64,000 nt of DNA, taken from Microbispora sp. H11081 (GTDB lineage Bacteria; Actinomycetota; Actinomycetes; Streptosporangiales; Streptosporangiaceae). Both the position numbers and the translations under genes were made by a program. This document shows, in pieces, positions 50,602 through 59,265 of this stretch. Below the pieces are notes generated by a model. The model made no database searches and had not been told where the DNA came from. It worked only from the letters and a program-made list of their open reading frames with translations. Location: positions 62,001-126,000 of the forward strand of contig NZ_JABBWV010000014.1 in NCBI RefSeq assembly GCF_012999535.1, written 5' to 3'. Numbering within the stretch: position 1 is the stretch's first letter; each line of letters starts with the position of its first letter.

Positions 50602-51605
50602 GATGCCAGGCCTGCTCCCCGGCGTCGTCGCGCCCTGAGGAGCACGCCCGCCAGAAGCACGACGGCGAGCCCGCCACCGCCACCCGCGGCCCACATCCAG
50701 CGCGGCGCCCTGGGCGACGCCCACGGGGGTTCCGCGCGCAACTCCTCCGGCAGGTCGAGACGGTGGACGGGGGTCGAAGGCTGCTCCGACGAGATGAGCA
50801 GCGCGGAACCGTCCGCCGAGAGCGCCAGCCCCTCGCCCTGAGGCTGCTGGGGCAGGTCGATGACCCAGCTCACCTGCCCGCCGGGCTTGTCCCACACGCG
50901 GATCTTGTTGTAGCCGCGGAGGACGACGGCGCCCTTCGCCGTGATGAGCCCGTCACTCACCACCTGCGGGATCTTCGCGACGTGGGTGAGCGGGTTCGTG
51001 CCCTCGGCGGAAAGCGCGAGCGGGGCGGAGTACAGGTCGCCGCCCTGGTCGCTCTTGGTCACCACGTAGAGCTGCCTGGTGTTCGGGTCGACGAGCAGGG
51101 CCTCCGCGTCGTGCTGGCCGTCCGGATAGACCAGCCGGTACGTCGTCGAGGGGACCGCCTGGGTGACCAGGGTGTCGGGCTCGGCGAAGCGGTGCACCAG
51201 GATGCCGTCCGGCCGGGGCTTCGGGACGCCGCCGATGTCCCCCACGTAGATCCAGGAGGCTCCGTCCTCGTCCACCGCGCCGCCGAGCGCCTCGGTGTCT
51301 ACGCCGGTGACTCCCGCCAGGGTGACGACCGCCCGGGTGCGCCCGTCGGGACCCGCGGCGAACAACCGGACCGGCCCCTCGCCGTCGTTGACCGTCCACA
51401 CCACGCCCTCGTGCAACGCGCTGGCGTAGAGCCCGCTGGACTCGTCGATCGCGGGATCGTTCCAGGAGAACGCGGTCTTCCACGCCGACGCGGGAATGGT
51501 CCGCGGTTCCTCCTCCGCACCCGATGACAAGCCCGTTGCCGAGCCCGTCCAGGGGACGGCGATGAGGGCGGCGGCGAAGCTAACGATCAGCTTTGACAGC
51601 GACAT
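50598..51605 (-). CDS. Exported beta-propeller protein with C-terminal membrane anchor
   Basis: A 335-residue protein with a signal peptide (about 1-25), a WD/PQQ-like set of beta-propeller blades (VWTVNDGEGPVRLFAAGPDG, ASWIYVGDIGG, RQLYVVTKSDQGG, GEGLALSADGSALLISSE) and a C-terminal transmembrane helix (about 303-322) followed by a basic RARRRR tail. It would display a propeller outside the cell. The gene overlaps the flippase gene by 26 bases upstream and the phosphotransferase gene by 4 bases downstream, so it is an operon member. Function unknown; binding of the polymer or a precursor is possible. Confidence 0.85.
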   Translation of the reverse strand: MSLSKLIVSFAAALIAVPWTGSATGLSSGAEEEPRTIPASAWKTAFSWNDPAIDESSGLYASALHEGVVWTVNDGEGPVRLFAAGPDGRTRAVVTLAGVTGVDTEALGGAVDEDGASWIYVGDIGGVPKPRPDGILVHRFAEPDTLVTQAVPSTTYRLVYPDGQHDAEALLVDPNTRQLYVVTKSDQGGDLYSAPLALSAEGTNPLTHVAKIPQVVSDGLITAKGAVVLRGYNKIRVWDKPGGQVSWVIDLPQQPQGEGLALSADGSALLISSEQPSTPVHRLDLPEELRAEPPWASPRAPRWMWAAGGGGGLAVVLLAGVLLRARRRRGAGLAS

Positions 51606-52821
51606 GAGGACCGGTTTCCGATCGGAGGGTGTGCAGGCGGATCACCAGGACGACGGAGGTGGCCACTCCGCCGGTGCCGATGTAGAAGGGGGCGAGGCCG
51701 ACGAGATCGGGCCGCCACAGGAGCATGACGACCAGTACGGCGAGTCCGACGACCGACTCGATCAGCCGTACGTTGAAGACCAGCCGCGAATGGCGGTACG
51801 CGGTGGCGAGCAGGCTCACCGGCATCGTGGCCGCGATGCTGACGCAGTAGGCGCCCCACCCGGCGACCGTCACCGGCTCGATGTCGAACCGGCCTGCCGT
51901 GATGAGGTGTTCGAGCGGCCCGGTGAGCAGCACCGCCACGAGCGCGCTGACCGCGGAGACGGCGGTCAGCGTGACCGACGCCGTGAGCGCGAGCCGTGCC
52001 CGCAGCGGTTGGCCGGCCTCCCTGAGCCTGACCATGCGCGGCAGCAGGAAGCTGCCGACCCCGTTGATGAGCGTGAGGGTGGGGGCGAGCAGCAGGCGGG
52101 CCGCCTCGGTGGCGGCGAGGGCGGTGCTGGAGACGAGGGCCGCGATGGCGACCCTGGCGAGCAGCAGCGTCGTGGGCCGCAGCACCGCCTGGGCCGCCCG
52201 CCACCCGGCGAAGACGGCGACGCCGCGCACGTCGGCGCCCCTGAGCGAGGGCAGCGCCAGTTCCTCGCGCGGTGTCCGCAGCAGCACCAGGCAGGTCGAC
52301 AGCACGCAGCCCGCGGCCATGGCCACGAGCAGCCATTCCAGGGTGATCCCGGCCGTCACGTGCACGACCGCCAGCACGACGCACGTGGTCAGGAGGTGCA
52401 GGCCGTCGTTGCCCGCCAGCCGGCCGAACTCCATCCGCGCGGCGAGCAGCCGCCGGCCGGTGTCCTCGGCCAGCCAGACCACCACGAGAAGTCCGAACAG
52501 CATCGCCCGGACGCCGGGCAGCGCGCCGAAGACGAGCGCCAGGATCGTTCCCGCGACCGCGCCCAGGGCGAGCGTGCCCAGCAGCGAGACGAACAGGCCC
52601 GCCCGCACCCGGGGGTCGAAGCGGTCGAGCACGGTCAGGGAGTCGCCCACCCAGGCCGTGTGCAGGGTCGCCATCACCACGAGCGCCCCGTTGAGCAGGG
52701 TGAAGGCCGCGAAGCCGGATGCGCCCAGTTCGCGGGCGGCGACCAGTTGGAGGAGCAGGCTGCCGACCGCCGTGATGACCTGGGCGAGCACGGCGCCGCC
52801 GGCCCCGAGGATCCGCCGCAC
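51580..52821 (-). CDS. Wzx-like polysaccharide flippase (MATE/MOP superfamily)
   Basis: A 413-residue membrane protein with about 12 helices, starting RRILGAGGAVLAQVITAVGS, which is typical of polysaccharide transport (RfbX/Wzx) proteins. GTG at 52821 gives a 2-base gap to the upstream glycosyltransferase gene; a GTG at 52851 would overlap it by 28 bases. It is predicted to flip lipid-linked repeat units across the membrane. It overlaps the following propeller gene. Confidence 0.87.
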   Translation of the reverse strand: MRRILGAGGAVLAQVITAVGSLLLQLVAARELGASGFAAFTLLNGALVVMATLHTAWVGDSLTVLDRFDPRVRAGLFVSLLGTLALGAVAGTILALVFGALPGVRAMLFGLLVVVWLAEDTGRRLLAARMEFGRLAGNDGLHLLTTCVVLAVVHVTAGITLEWLLVAMAAGCVLSTCLVLLRTPREELALPSLRGADVRGVAVFAGWRAAQAVLRPTTLLLARVAIAALVSSTALAATEAARLLLAPTLTLINGVGSFLLPRMVRLREAGQPLRARLALTASVTLTAVSAVSALVAVLLTGPLEHLITAGRFDIEPVTVAGWGAYCVSIAATMPVSLLATAYRHSRLVFNVRLIESVVGLAVLVVMLLWRPDLVGLAPFYIGTGGVATSVVLVIRLHTLRSETGPHVAVKADR

Positions 52822-52823
52822 CG

Positions 52824-53933
52824 CTACCGCTTCGCGAGCAGGTCGCGGCACAGGACCTCGTAGCGGGCGGCCACGTCGTCCCAGGTGTACTCGGTGCGGG
52901 CCCGCTCACGGGCGGCGTCGCCCCTGGCCCTTCCCCTCGCCGGGTCGGCCTCCGCGGCCTCGACGGCCGCGGCCAGCGACGCGGGGTCGGCGAAGAACTC
53001 GCCGCTCTCGCCGAGCACCTCCCGGTTGAAGTTCACGTCGTAGGCGACCACTGGGGCTCCTGCGCCCATGGCCCGCAGCAGCGACGGGTTCGTGCCGCCG
53101 ACGGAGTGGCCGTGCAGGTAGGTCGCGGCCCCCGCGTACAGCGCGTCGAGCAGGCGCTGGTCCCAGATTCCCCCGGTCAGCGTCACCCGGGGGTCGGTCT
53201 CGGCCAGGCGCTCGATCCCGCGCGTGTACTCCGCGGCGTACGGCGCCGACCCGACGACCACCAGGGGGTAGGTCGCGCCGCTCTTCACGTAGCCCTCGAC
53301 GATGAGGTCGACGTGGTTCTCCGGCTCGAACCTGGCGACCACGAGGTGGTAGCGGCCGGGCTCGTATCCGGCGGCGCGCAGCACCTCCTCGTCGGTGGTC
53401 TCCTGGATCGGGGCGCCGTACGGGATCATGATGCTCGAGGTTTTGTAACGTTCCCGGTAGTAGTCCTGGATGCCCTTGGCGTCCGCGATGATCTCGTCGG
53501 ACCAGCGCACCGCGAGGCGTTCGGCGAGGAGGTAGTACCTGCGGCCGGCGCCGTTCCACTTCGCGCGTTTCCACTCCAGGCCGTCGACGTGGGTTGCGAC
53601 GGGGATGCGGGCCGCCCGTACGAGGGGCAGCAACGGCGCGTTGGCGGCGTTGAACACCAGCGCCACGTCGGTGCGCCGCCCGAGCAGGTGTCCGACCGAC
53701 AGGGCCGTGTGGCTGAGGGTTTCGAGCACCTTGTGCCGGACGGCCGGCAGGTGGACCAGGCGCATTCCCCGGTACTCCCGCGTCCGCTCACCGCCTGAAC
53801 GGCAGTAGACCCGCACCTCGTGTCCCGCGTCGGCCAGGCGCCGGCCTATCTCCTCCACCGCCGTTTCGAACCCGCCGTATCGAGCGGGGACCCCTCTCGT
53901 GCCGATCATCGCGATCCGCAACCGGCCCTCCAT
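52824..53933 (-). CDS. GT4-type glycosyltransferase with DUF1972 N-terminus (rhamnosyltransferase-like)
   Basis: A 369-residue GT-B transferase. ATG at 53933 is chosen because it directly precedes the conserved start RIAMIGTRGVPARYGGFET of the DUF1972 domain, found in many rhamnosyltransferases. The C-terminal domain has LVVARFEPENHVDLIVEGY and HGHSVGGTNPSLLRAMGAG, the donor-site E/S-x7-E-like region. With dTDP-rhamnose genes nearby, L-rhamnose transfer is plausible. Divergent from the next glycosyltransferase across a 65-base A/T-rich gap. Confidence 0.88.
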   Translation of the reverse strand: MEGRLRIAMIGTRGVPARYGGFETAVEEIGRRLADAGHEVRVYCRSGGERTREYRGMRLVHLPAVRHKVLETLSHTALSVGHLLGRRTDVALVFNAANAPLLPLVRAARIPVATHVDGLEWKRAKWNGAGRRYYLLAERLAVRWSDEIIADAKGIQDYYRERYKTSSIMIPYGAPIQETTDEEVLRAAGYEPGRYHLVVARFEPENHVDLIVEGYVKSGATYPLVVVGSAPYAAEYTRGIERLAETDPRVTLTGGIWDQRLLDALYAGAATYLHGHSVGGTNPSLLRAMGAGAPVVAYDVNFNREVLGESGEFFADPASLAAAVEAAEADPARGRARGDAARERARTEYTWDDVAARYEVLCRDLLAKR

Positions 53934-53998
53934 AGAGTCATGGCCGCCATCAAGTGTGTGCAAAAATCGTGAGAACCATACATCGGGATGGGGATTAC

Positions 53999-55114
53999 TT
54001 GGATAAGGATCGAGTGGTAATCGCACATCCGTCACCAGATTTATATGGCTCTGACCGCATGGTGCTCGAATCGGTAAATTCGGTCATAAATACGCATCAT
54101 GTCCTTTTTGTCCTACCGGGTGACGGGCCGCTTACCGAACGCCTGCGGGCGGCGGGCGCCGAGATCGCCTTCCTGCCCGTCCCCGTGCTGCGCAAGTCCC
54201 TGCTGTCTCCCCGGGGCCTGCTGTCGCTCGCCTGGCGTACGCTCACCGTCCTGCCACGCATGATCGGGCTGCTCCGGCGGACGCGTCCTTCGGTGCTGTA
54301 CGTGAGCACGATCACGATCCCGCTGTGGATCGTGGCCGGCCGCCTGGCAGGAGTCCGGGTGATCTGTCACGCCCACGAGGCCGAGCAGAACCTCTCCCCG
54401 CTGGTACGGCGCCTGCTCACCGCCCCGGTGCGGCTCGCGCACCTGGTCGTGGCCAACAGCGAGGCGTGCCTGCGCACCCTGACCACGGCCGGGGTGCGCC
54501 CGGACCGGGTGCGGGTGATCTACAACGGGGTGCCCGACCGCGGTGACTCGACACCGCCGCGGGAGACGCCCGTGGGCAGGCTCGTGCTCGTGGGCAGGCT
54601 CTCCCCCCGCAAGGGCAGCGACGTGGCCGTGCGCGCCGCCGCGCTGCTGCGCGAACGCGGCAGGGACGTACGGCTCACGCTCGTCGGCGCGGTCTTCCCC
54701 GGCTACGAGTGGTTCGAGGAGGAGCTCAGGTCGATCGCCGGCGAGGAGGTCGAGTTCGCCGGGTTCCACGACATGGTCGCGCCCTTCCTGGCCGACGCCG
54801 ACATCGTGCTGGTGCCCTCACGCGAGGAGCCGTTCGGCAACGTCGCGGTGGAGGGCATGCTCGCCTGCCGGCCGGTGGTGGCGAGCGAGGTCCAGGGACT
54901 CGCCGAGATCGTCAGGCCGGGCGAGACGGGGCTGCTCGTGCCCCCGGGCGATCCCGCCGCGCTGGCGGACGCGATCGACGACCTGCTGGGCGACTGGCCG
55001 CGCGCCCTGACGATGGCACGGGCGGGAATGAAGGACGCGGGTGACCGCTTTGCGCTGACGCGTTACCACAAGGAAACGGCTCGTGTCCTTTCCGCGCCGC
55101 ATACCTCTGCCTAG
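53999..55114 (+). CDS. GT4-type glycosyltransferase
   Basis: A GT-B glycosyltransferase of about 371 residues. The protein begins near RVVIAHPSPDLYGSDRMVLE, with the acceptor-side G-S motif; the C-terminal half has LVGRLSPRKGSDVAVRAAA and SREEPFGNVAVEGMLACRPVV, the donor-binding E-x7-E (EEPFGNVAVE). The start is uncertain: TTG at 53999 (GATGGGGA upstream), GTG at 54014 (AAGGA) or GTG at 53954 are possible. The first 100 bases are clearly more A/T-rich than the rest. Donor sugar unknown. The Wzz-like gene follows after 18 bases. Confidence 0.88.
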   Translation: MDKDRVVIAHPSPDLYGSDRMVLESVNSVINTHHVLFVLPGDGPLTERLRAAGAEIAFLPVPVLRKSLLSPRGLLSLAWRTLTVLPRMIGLLRRTRPSVLYVSTITIPLWIVAGRLAGVRVICHAHEAEQNLSPLVRRLLTAPVRLAHLVVANSEACLRTLTTAGVRPDRVRVIYNGVPDRGDSTPPRETPVGRLVLVGRLSPRKGSDVAVRAAALLRERGRDVRLTLVGAVFPGYEWFEEELRSIAGEEVEFAGFHDMVAPFLADADIVLVPSREEPFGNVAVEGMLACRPVVASEVQGLAEIVRPGETGLLVPPGDPAALADAIDDLLGDWPRALTMARAGMKDAGDRFALTRYHKETARVLSAPHTSA

Positions 55115-55132
55115 ACTTCGAAAGGGGAACGC

Positions 55133-56329
55133 GTGGGAGGTAACGGGGAAGTGGTGAGCGAGGAGTCCGCGGAGGTCCTACCCGAAGTCGGACTCCTGGA
55201 GGCGGTCTGGCGTTATCGCTGGTCGTCGCTTCTGATCATCATTCTGTCCGGGCTGGCCGCGGCCGGCGCCACGCTGGTGCTCCTCAACGGCGTCTCGGCG
55301 ACCGCGCGGTTCGCCGTGACCGACCCGCGCAGCACGTCGTTCCTCCGGCAGGGCGTCTCCTCCGACAGCAGCTTCATCGCCTACACCGCCCAGCGGGCGG
55401 CGTACGCGCAGTCGGCGAGGGTCCTGGGACGCGCCAAGACGCTCCTGGAGACCCGGTATTCGTACCGGATCGACCTGGAGACCCTGCGCGAGAGCGTCCA
55501 GGCGAGCCCGGGATCGAGCGGCGGCATCATCGAGGTGCAGGCCTCGGCGAAGACCGACAGGATCGCCGCGAACATCGCCAACACCGTGGTCGAGGCCTAC
55601 CAGAGCCTGACCGCGGAGACCGCCAAGGCCGACCAGGCCAAGCTGCTCAAGAGCATCAGGTCCACCGAGCTCCAGATCCGCAACAACCTGAAGAAGGCCG
55701 CTTCCGGGAGCGGCCTCGCGGCCTCGCTCACCGAGGCGCTCGTGCAGCTCCAGCTCAAGGAGAGCGACGCCCAGATCGACCTGGCGACGTACGCCGACGG
55801 TGTCCGGTTCGTCGACCAGGCGAACCCGCTGCGGATCTCACCGAGCAAGCTGCCGAGGAACTCCGCGATCGGGCTCGCCCTGGGCGTCATCATCGCCGTC
55901 GTGATCGCCTTCCTGCGCGCGACCAACCCCATCAGCCGCGTCGCCCGGGCCACCATGGGCACGGGGCGGCGCAAGCGCCCGCGGCGCATCCTGCTCGCCA
56001 AGGCCCAGCCGACGCGGCTGACCGCCAAGGCGCTGACCGCCGCGCCCGCGTCCTCCGGCACGTCGTCCTCCGCCACGTCCTCGTCCGGCACGTCCTCTCC
56101 CCCGTCTTCCGGAGCCGGCCCGGGTCCGTCCCGTCCGTCGTACAACGGCTCAGGGACGAGCAGGGTGAACGGAGCCAACGGGACAAAGGGAGTGAACGGG
56201 ACGAACAGCCTGTACGACGAGGACGAGGACGACAGCACCGCGGTCTACGACCGCAACGCGCTGCTCTCCTACAACGTGGACGACGACGAACTGCGGATCA
56301 TCGACGTCAGCAAGGACAGGCGCAACTAG
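55133..56329 (+). CDS. Wzz-like polysaccharide chain-length/co-polymerase protein without kinase domain
   Basis: A 398-residue membrane protein. An N-terminal cytoplasmic segment (LLEAVWRYRWSSLLIIILSG) leads into helix 1 (about 31-52); a mainly helical extracytoplasmic domain with a coiled-coil-like stretch (about 150-225) follows, then the Pro-containing LRISPSKLPRNS and helix 2 (about 243-263). This is the Wzz/CapA plan. Instead of a BY-kinase, the cytoplasmic tail of 135 residues is low-complexity Ser/Thr/Pro and Asn/Gly, then very acidic (DEDEDDSTAVYD). It probably sets chain length for the Wzy-like protein. Confidence 0.85.
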   Translation: MGGNGEVVSEESAEVLPEVGLLEAVWRYRWSSLLIIILSGLAAAGATLVLLNGVSATARFAVTDPRSTSFLRQGVSSDSSFIAYTAQRAAYAQSARVLGRAKTLLETRYSYRIDLETLRESVQASPGSSGGIIEVQASAKTDRIAANIANTVVEAYQSLTAETAKADQAKLLKSIRSTELQIRNNLKKAASGSGLAASLTEALVQLQLKESDAQIDLATYADGVRFVDQANPLRISPSKLPRNSAIGLALGVIIAVVIAFLRATNPISRVARATMGTGRRKRPRRILLAKAQPTRLTAKALTAAPASSGTSSSATSSSGTSSPPSSGAGPGPSRPSYNGSGTSRVNGANGTKGVNGTNSLYDEDEDDSTAVYDRNALLSYNVDDDELRIIDVSKDRRN

Positions 56330-56344
56330 GCGCGCCGACCACGG

Positions 56345-57181
56345 TCACGGCCGCAGGGCGGGCCAGGCGGCGTGCAGCGCCTCCCGCCAGTCCCGCATGG
56401 CGGGCAGCCCCGCCTCGGCCCACCTCTCGTGGGACAGCACGCTGAACGCCGGACGGCGCGCGGGCCTGGGGAAGGCGGCGCTGGAGACCGGGCGCACCCT
56501 GCCCGGGTCGGCGCCGAGCAGCGTGAAGACCTCGCGTGCCAGGCCGCACCAGGTCGTGCGGCCGGCGTTGGTGCCGTGATAGATCCCCGGCGGGGCGGAC
56601 CCCCTGACCAGCCGGATCACCTGGTCGGCGAGGTCGGCGGTCCAGGTGGGCTGGCCGTGCTGGTCGTCCACCACGTCGACCGTGTCCCTCTCCCCGGCCA
56701 GTCTGATCATCGTGCGGACGAAGTTCGGCCCGGCCGCGCCGTACAGCCACGCCGTGCGCACGACGTGGCCGCCGTGCTCAAGCGCCGCGCGCTCCCCCGC
56801 CAGCTTGGTCCGCCCGTACGCGTTGAGCGGGGCGGTCGCGGCGTTCTCGGGAACGGGCTCGCGGGCGTCCCCCGGGAACACGTAGTCGGTGGAAATCTGG
56901 ATGAAGCGGGCGCCGGCCTCGGCTGAGCGGGCGGCGAGCTCGCGGACGGCGTGGCCGTTCACCGCCAGCGCCTCGTCCTCGTGGCGCTCCGCGTCGTCCA
57001 CGCCCGTCCAGGCCGCGCAGTTCACCACGACGTCCGGGCGGTGGCCCAGCACCCACTCGCGCACCGCCGCGGGATCGCGGATGTCGAGATCCGCCCGTTT
57101 CGGCGCGACGACCTCGCCGTCCGCCCGCCGCGCCAGATCGGTGGCGAGCATGCCGCCGCCACCCGTGACAAGCCAGCGCAT
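56345..57181 (-). CDS. rfbD: dTDP-4-dehydrorhamnose reductase
   Basis: A 278-residue short-chain dehydrogenase, final step of dTDP-L-rhamnose synthesis. ATG at 57181 overlaps the rfbB stop codon (ATGA). NADPH-binding TGGGGMLATDLA at the N-terminus; ISTDYVFPG; catalytic Tyr and Lys in YGRTKLAGE. It ends the rfbA-rfbB-rfbD operon and converges on the Wzz-like gene after 15 bases. Confidence 0.93.
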   Translation of the reverse strand: MRWLVTGGGGMLATDLARRADGEVVAPKRADLDIRDPAAVREWVLGHRPDVVVNCAAWTGVDDAERHEDEALAVNGHAVRELAARSAEAGARFIQISTDYVFPGDAREPVPENAATAPLNAYGRTKLAGERAALEHGGHVVRTAWLYGAAGPNFVRTMIRLAGERDTVDVVDDQHGQPTWTADLADQVIRLVRGSAPPGIYHGTNAGRTTWCGLAREVFTLLGADPGRVRPVSSAAFPRPARRPAFSVLSHERWAEAGLPAMRDWREALHAAWPALRP

Positions 57182-58149
57182 CAGGCGCTCCCGAGCAGGG
57201 GCTTCCACCAGTCGGGATTGCCGGCGTACCAGGCGATGGTGTCCCTGAGCCCGTCGTCGAAGCCGACGGACGGGCGGTAGCCGAGCGCCCGGAGCTTGGC
57301 GTCGCTGAGCGAGTAACGCCAGTCGTGGCCCTTCCTGTCGGGCACGTGCTCGACCATGTCCCAGCCGTACCCGAACGCCTCCAGCAGGCGGGCGGTCAGC
57401 TCCTTGTTGGCCAGTTCCGCCGTCCCGCCGATGTGGTAGATCTCGCCCGCCGCGCCGCGCTCGGCCACGAGCTGGATGCCCCGGCAGTGGTCCTCGACAT
57501 GGACCCAGTCCCTGACGTTGCCGCCGTCGCCGTACAACGGGACCCTCTCGCCCCTGAGCAGCCGCGTGACGAAGAACGGCACGAGCTTCTCCGGGTACTG
57601 GTAGGGACCGTAGTTGTTCCCGCAGCGCGTGATCATCACCGGCAGGCCGTGGGTGACTCCGTACGCGCGGGCGATGTGGTCGCCGCCCGCCTTGGAAGCC
57701 GAGTACGGCGAGCGGGGACGCAGGGGGGCCTCCTCGTCCCAGGAGCCGGTGTCAATCGTGCCGTAGACCTCGTCGGTGGACACGTGCACGACTCTGGACA
57801 CCCCGGCGTCCAGGCACGCCTGCATGAGCACCTGCGTGCCGAGCACGTTGGTCCGCACGAACTCGGCGGCGCTGTCGATGGAGCGGTCGACGTGCGACTC
57901 CGCCGCGAAGTGCACGACGACGTCGTGCCCGGGAACGACCTCCGCGAGCAGCGCGGCGTCGCAGACGTCCCCGCGCACGAAGTCGAACCCCCCGGAGACC
58001 GGCTCCAGGTTGGCGGGGTTGCCGGCGTACGTGAGCTTGTCGAGAACGGTGACACGGGCTCCGGCGAAGGACGGGAAGCCGCCGGAGACAAGGGTGCGGA
58101 CGTAGTGCGAGCCGATGAAGCCGGCCCCGCCCGTGACGAGGACCCTCAC
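57181..58149 (-). CDS. rfbB: dTDP-glucose 4,6-dehydratase
   Basis: A 322-residue extended SDR enzyme, second step of dTDP-rhamnose synthesis. NAD-binding TGGAGFIGSHYVRT, dehydratase residues in STDEVYG and the catalytic YxxxK as YSASK. GTG at 58149 overlaps the rfbA stop codon (GTGA). Sequence features NNYGPYQYPEKLVP and the GDGGNVRDWVHVEDH run are diagnostic of RmlB. Confidence 0.95.
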   Translation of the reverse strand: MRVLVTGGAGFIGSHYVRTLVSGGFPSFAGARVTVLDKLTYAGNPANLEPVSGGFDFVRGDVCDAALLAEVVPGHDVVVHFAAESHVDRSIDSAAEFVRTNVLGTQVLMQACLDAGVSRVVHVSTDEVYGTIDTGSWDEEAPLRPRSPYSASKAGGDHIARAYGVTHGLPVMITRCGNNYGPYQYPEKLVPFFVTRLLRGERVPLYGDGGNVRDWVHVEDHCRGIQLVAERGAAGEIYHIGGTAELANKELTARLLEAFGYGWDMVEHVPDRKGHDWRYSLSDAKLRALGYRPSVGFDDGLRDTIAWYAGNPDWWKPLLGSA

Positions 58150-59213
58150 GATGAGATCTGCACCTTACTGTGGTCGCCGAGCACGAGCCGATGTGCCCGG
58201 GGCGTGTTGGGGGCCGGGGTGACCTCGACGTCGTGGCCTATCAGAGAGGCCTCAACCCGGCGTACGCCGGTGATCGAGGACCGGGACAGCACGATCGAGT
58301 ACTCTATCTCGCTGTTCACGACGACGCAGTCGGCGCCGATGGAGGTGAACGGGCCCACGTAGGAGTCCGTGACCCGGGCGCCCGCGCCGATGACGACGGG
58401 ACCGACGATGCGCGACCCGGTCACCAGCGCGCCGTCCTCGATCACTACGCGGCCGATCAGCTCGCTGGACTCGTCGGCCCGGCCGCGGACGGCCGGTTCG
58501 AGGCTCTCCAGGACGAGCCTGTTGACCTCCAGCATGTCGGACACGTTGCCGGTGTCCTTCCAGTAGCCGGAGATCACCGTCGACTCCACCCGGTGTCCCT
58601 CGTCGATCAGCCACTGGATGGCGTCGGTGATCTCCAGCTCGCCGCGCCGGGACGGCTTGAGCTCGGCCACGGCCCGGTGCACCGCCGGGGTGAACAGGTA
58701 GACGCCGACCAGGGCGAGGTCGCTCTTCGGCGCCTCAGGTTTCTCCTCCAGGCCGACCACGCGCCCGCCGGGGCCGATCTCCGCGACCCCGAACTGCCGG
58801 GGGTCGGGCACGCGGGTCAGCATGATCTGGGCCGCGGGCCGGTCGGCGGCGAAGCGGTGGACGATCTCGGTGATCCCCCCGACGATGAAGTTGTCCCCGA
58901 GATACATGACGAAGTCGTCGTCGCCCAGGTAGTCGGCGGCGATGAGCACGGCGTGGGCGAGCCCGAGCGGGGCCTCCTGCCGCAGGTAGGTCACCTCGAG
59001 CCCGAGCCTGCTGCCGTCTCCGACGGCGGCCTCGATCTCGGCGTGGGTGGCGCCCACGACGATGCCGACCTCCCGGATGCCGGCCGCGGCGATCGCCTCC
59101 AGGCCGTAGAAGAGCACCGGCTTGTTGGCGACCGGCACGAGCTGCTTCGCCGAGGTGTTCGTGATGGGCCGCAGCCGCGTGCCCGATCCGCCCGCCAGCA
59201 CGAGCGCCTTCAC
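58146..59213 (-). CDS. rfbA: Glucose-1-phosphate thymidylyltransferase, long (StrD-like) form
   Basis: A 355-residue nucleotidyltransferase making dTDP-glucose. The signature is LAGGSGTRLRPIT with QLVPVANKPV; GDNFIVGGI is in the active site. It is about 60 residues longer than the enterobacterial RmlA because a left-handed beta-helix domain (from about 245: IGRVVIEDGALVTGSRIVGP) follows, as in the StrD type common in actinomycetes. GTG start at 59213. First gene of rfbA-rfbB-rfbD. Confidence 0.94.
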   Translation of the reverse strand: MKALVLAGGSGTRLRPITNTSAKQLVPVANKPVLFYGLEAIAAAGIREVGIVVGATHAEIEAAVGDGSRLGLEVTYLRQEAPLGLAHAVLIAADYLGDDDFVMYLGDNFIVGGITEIVHRFAADRPAAQIMLTRVPDPRQFGVAEIGPGGRVVGLEEKPEAPKSDLALVGVYLFTPAVHRAVAELKPSRRGELEITDAIQWLIDEGHRVESTVISGYWKDTGNVSDMLEVNRLVLESLEPAVRGRADESSELIGRVVIEDGALVTGSRIVGPVVIGAGARVTDSYVGPFTSIGADCVVVNSEIEYSIVLSRSSITGVRRVEASLIGHDVEVTPAPNTPRAHRLVLGDHSKVQISS

Positions 59214-59265
59214 CCGGGGCTCCTTCCGCCGGCCTTCGCCTCGTCGCCTCGTGGCACTAGCGGCA

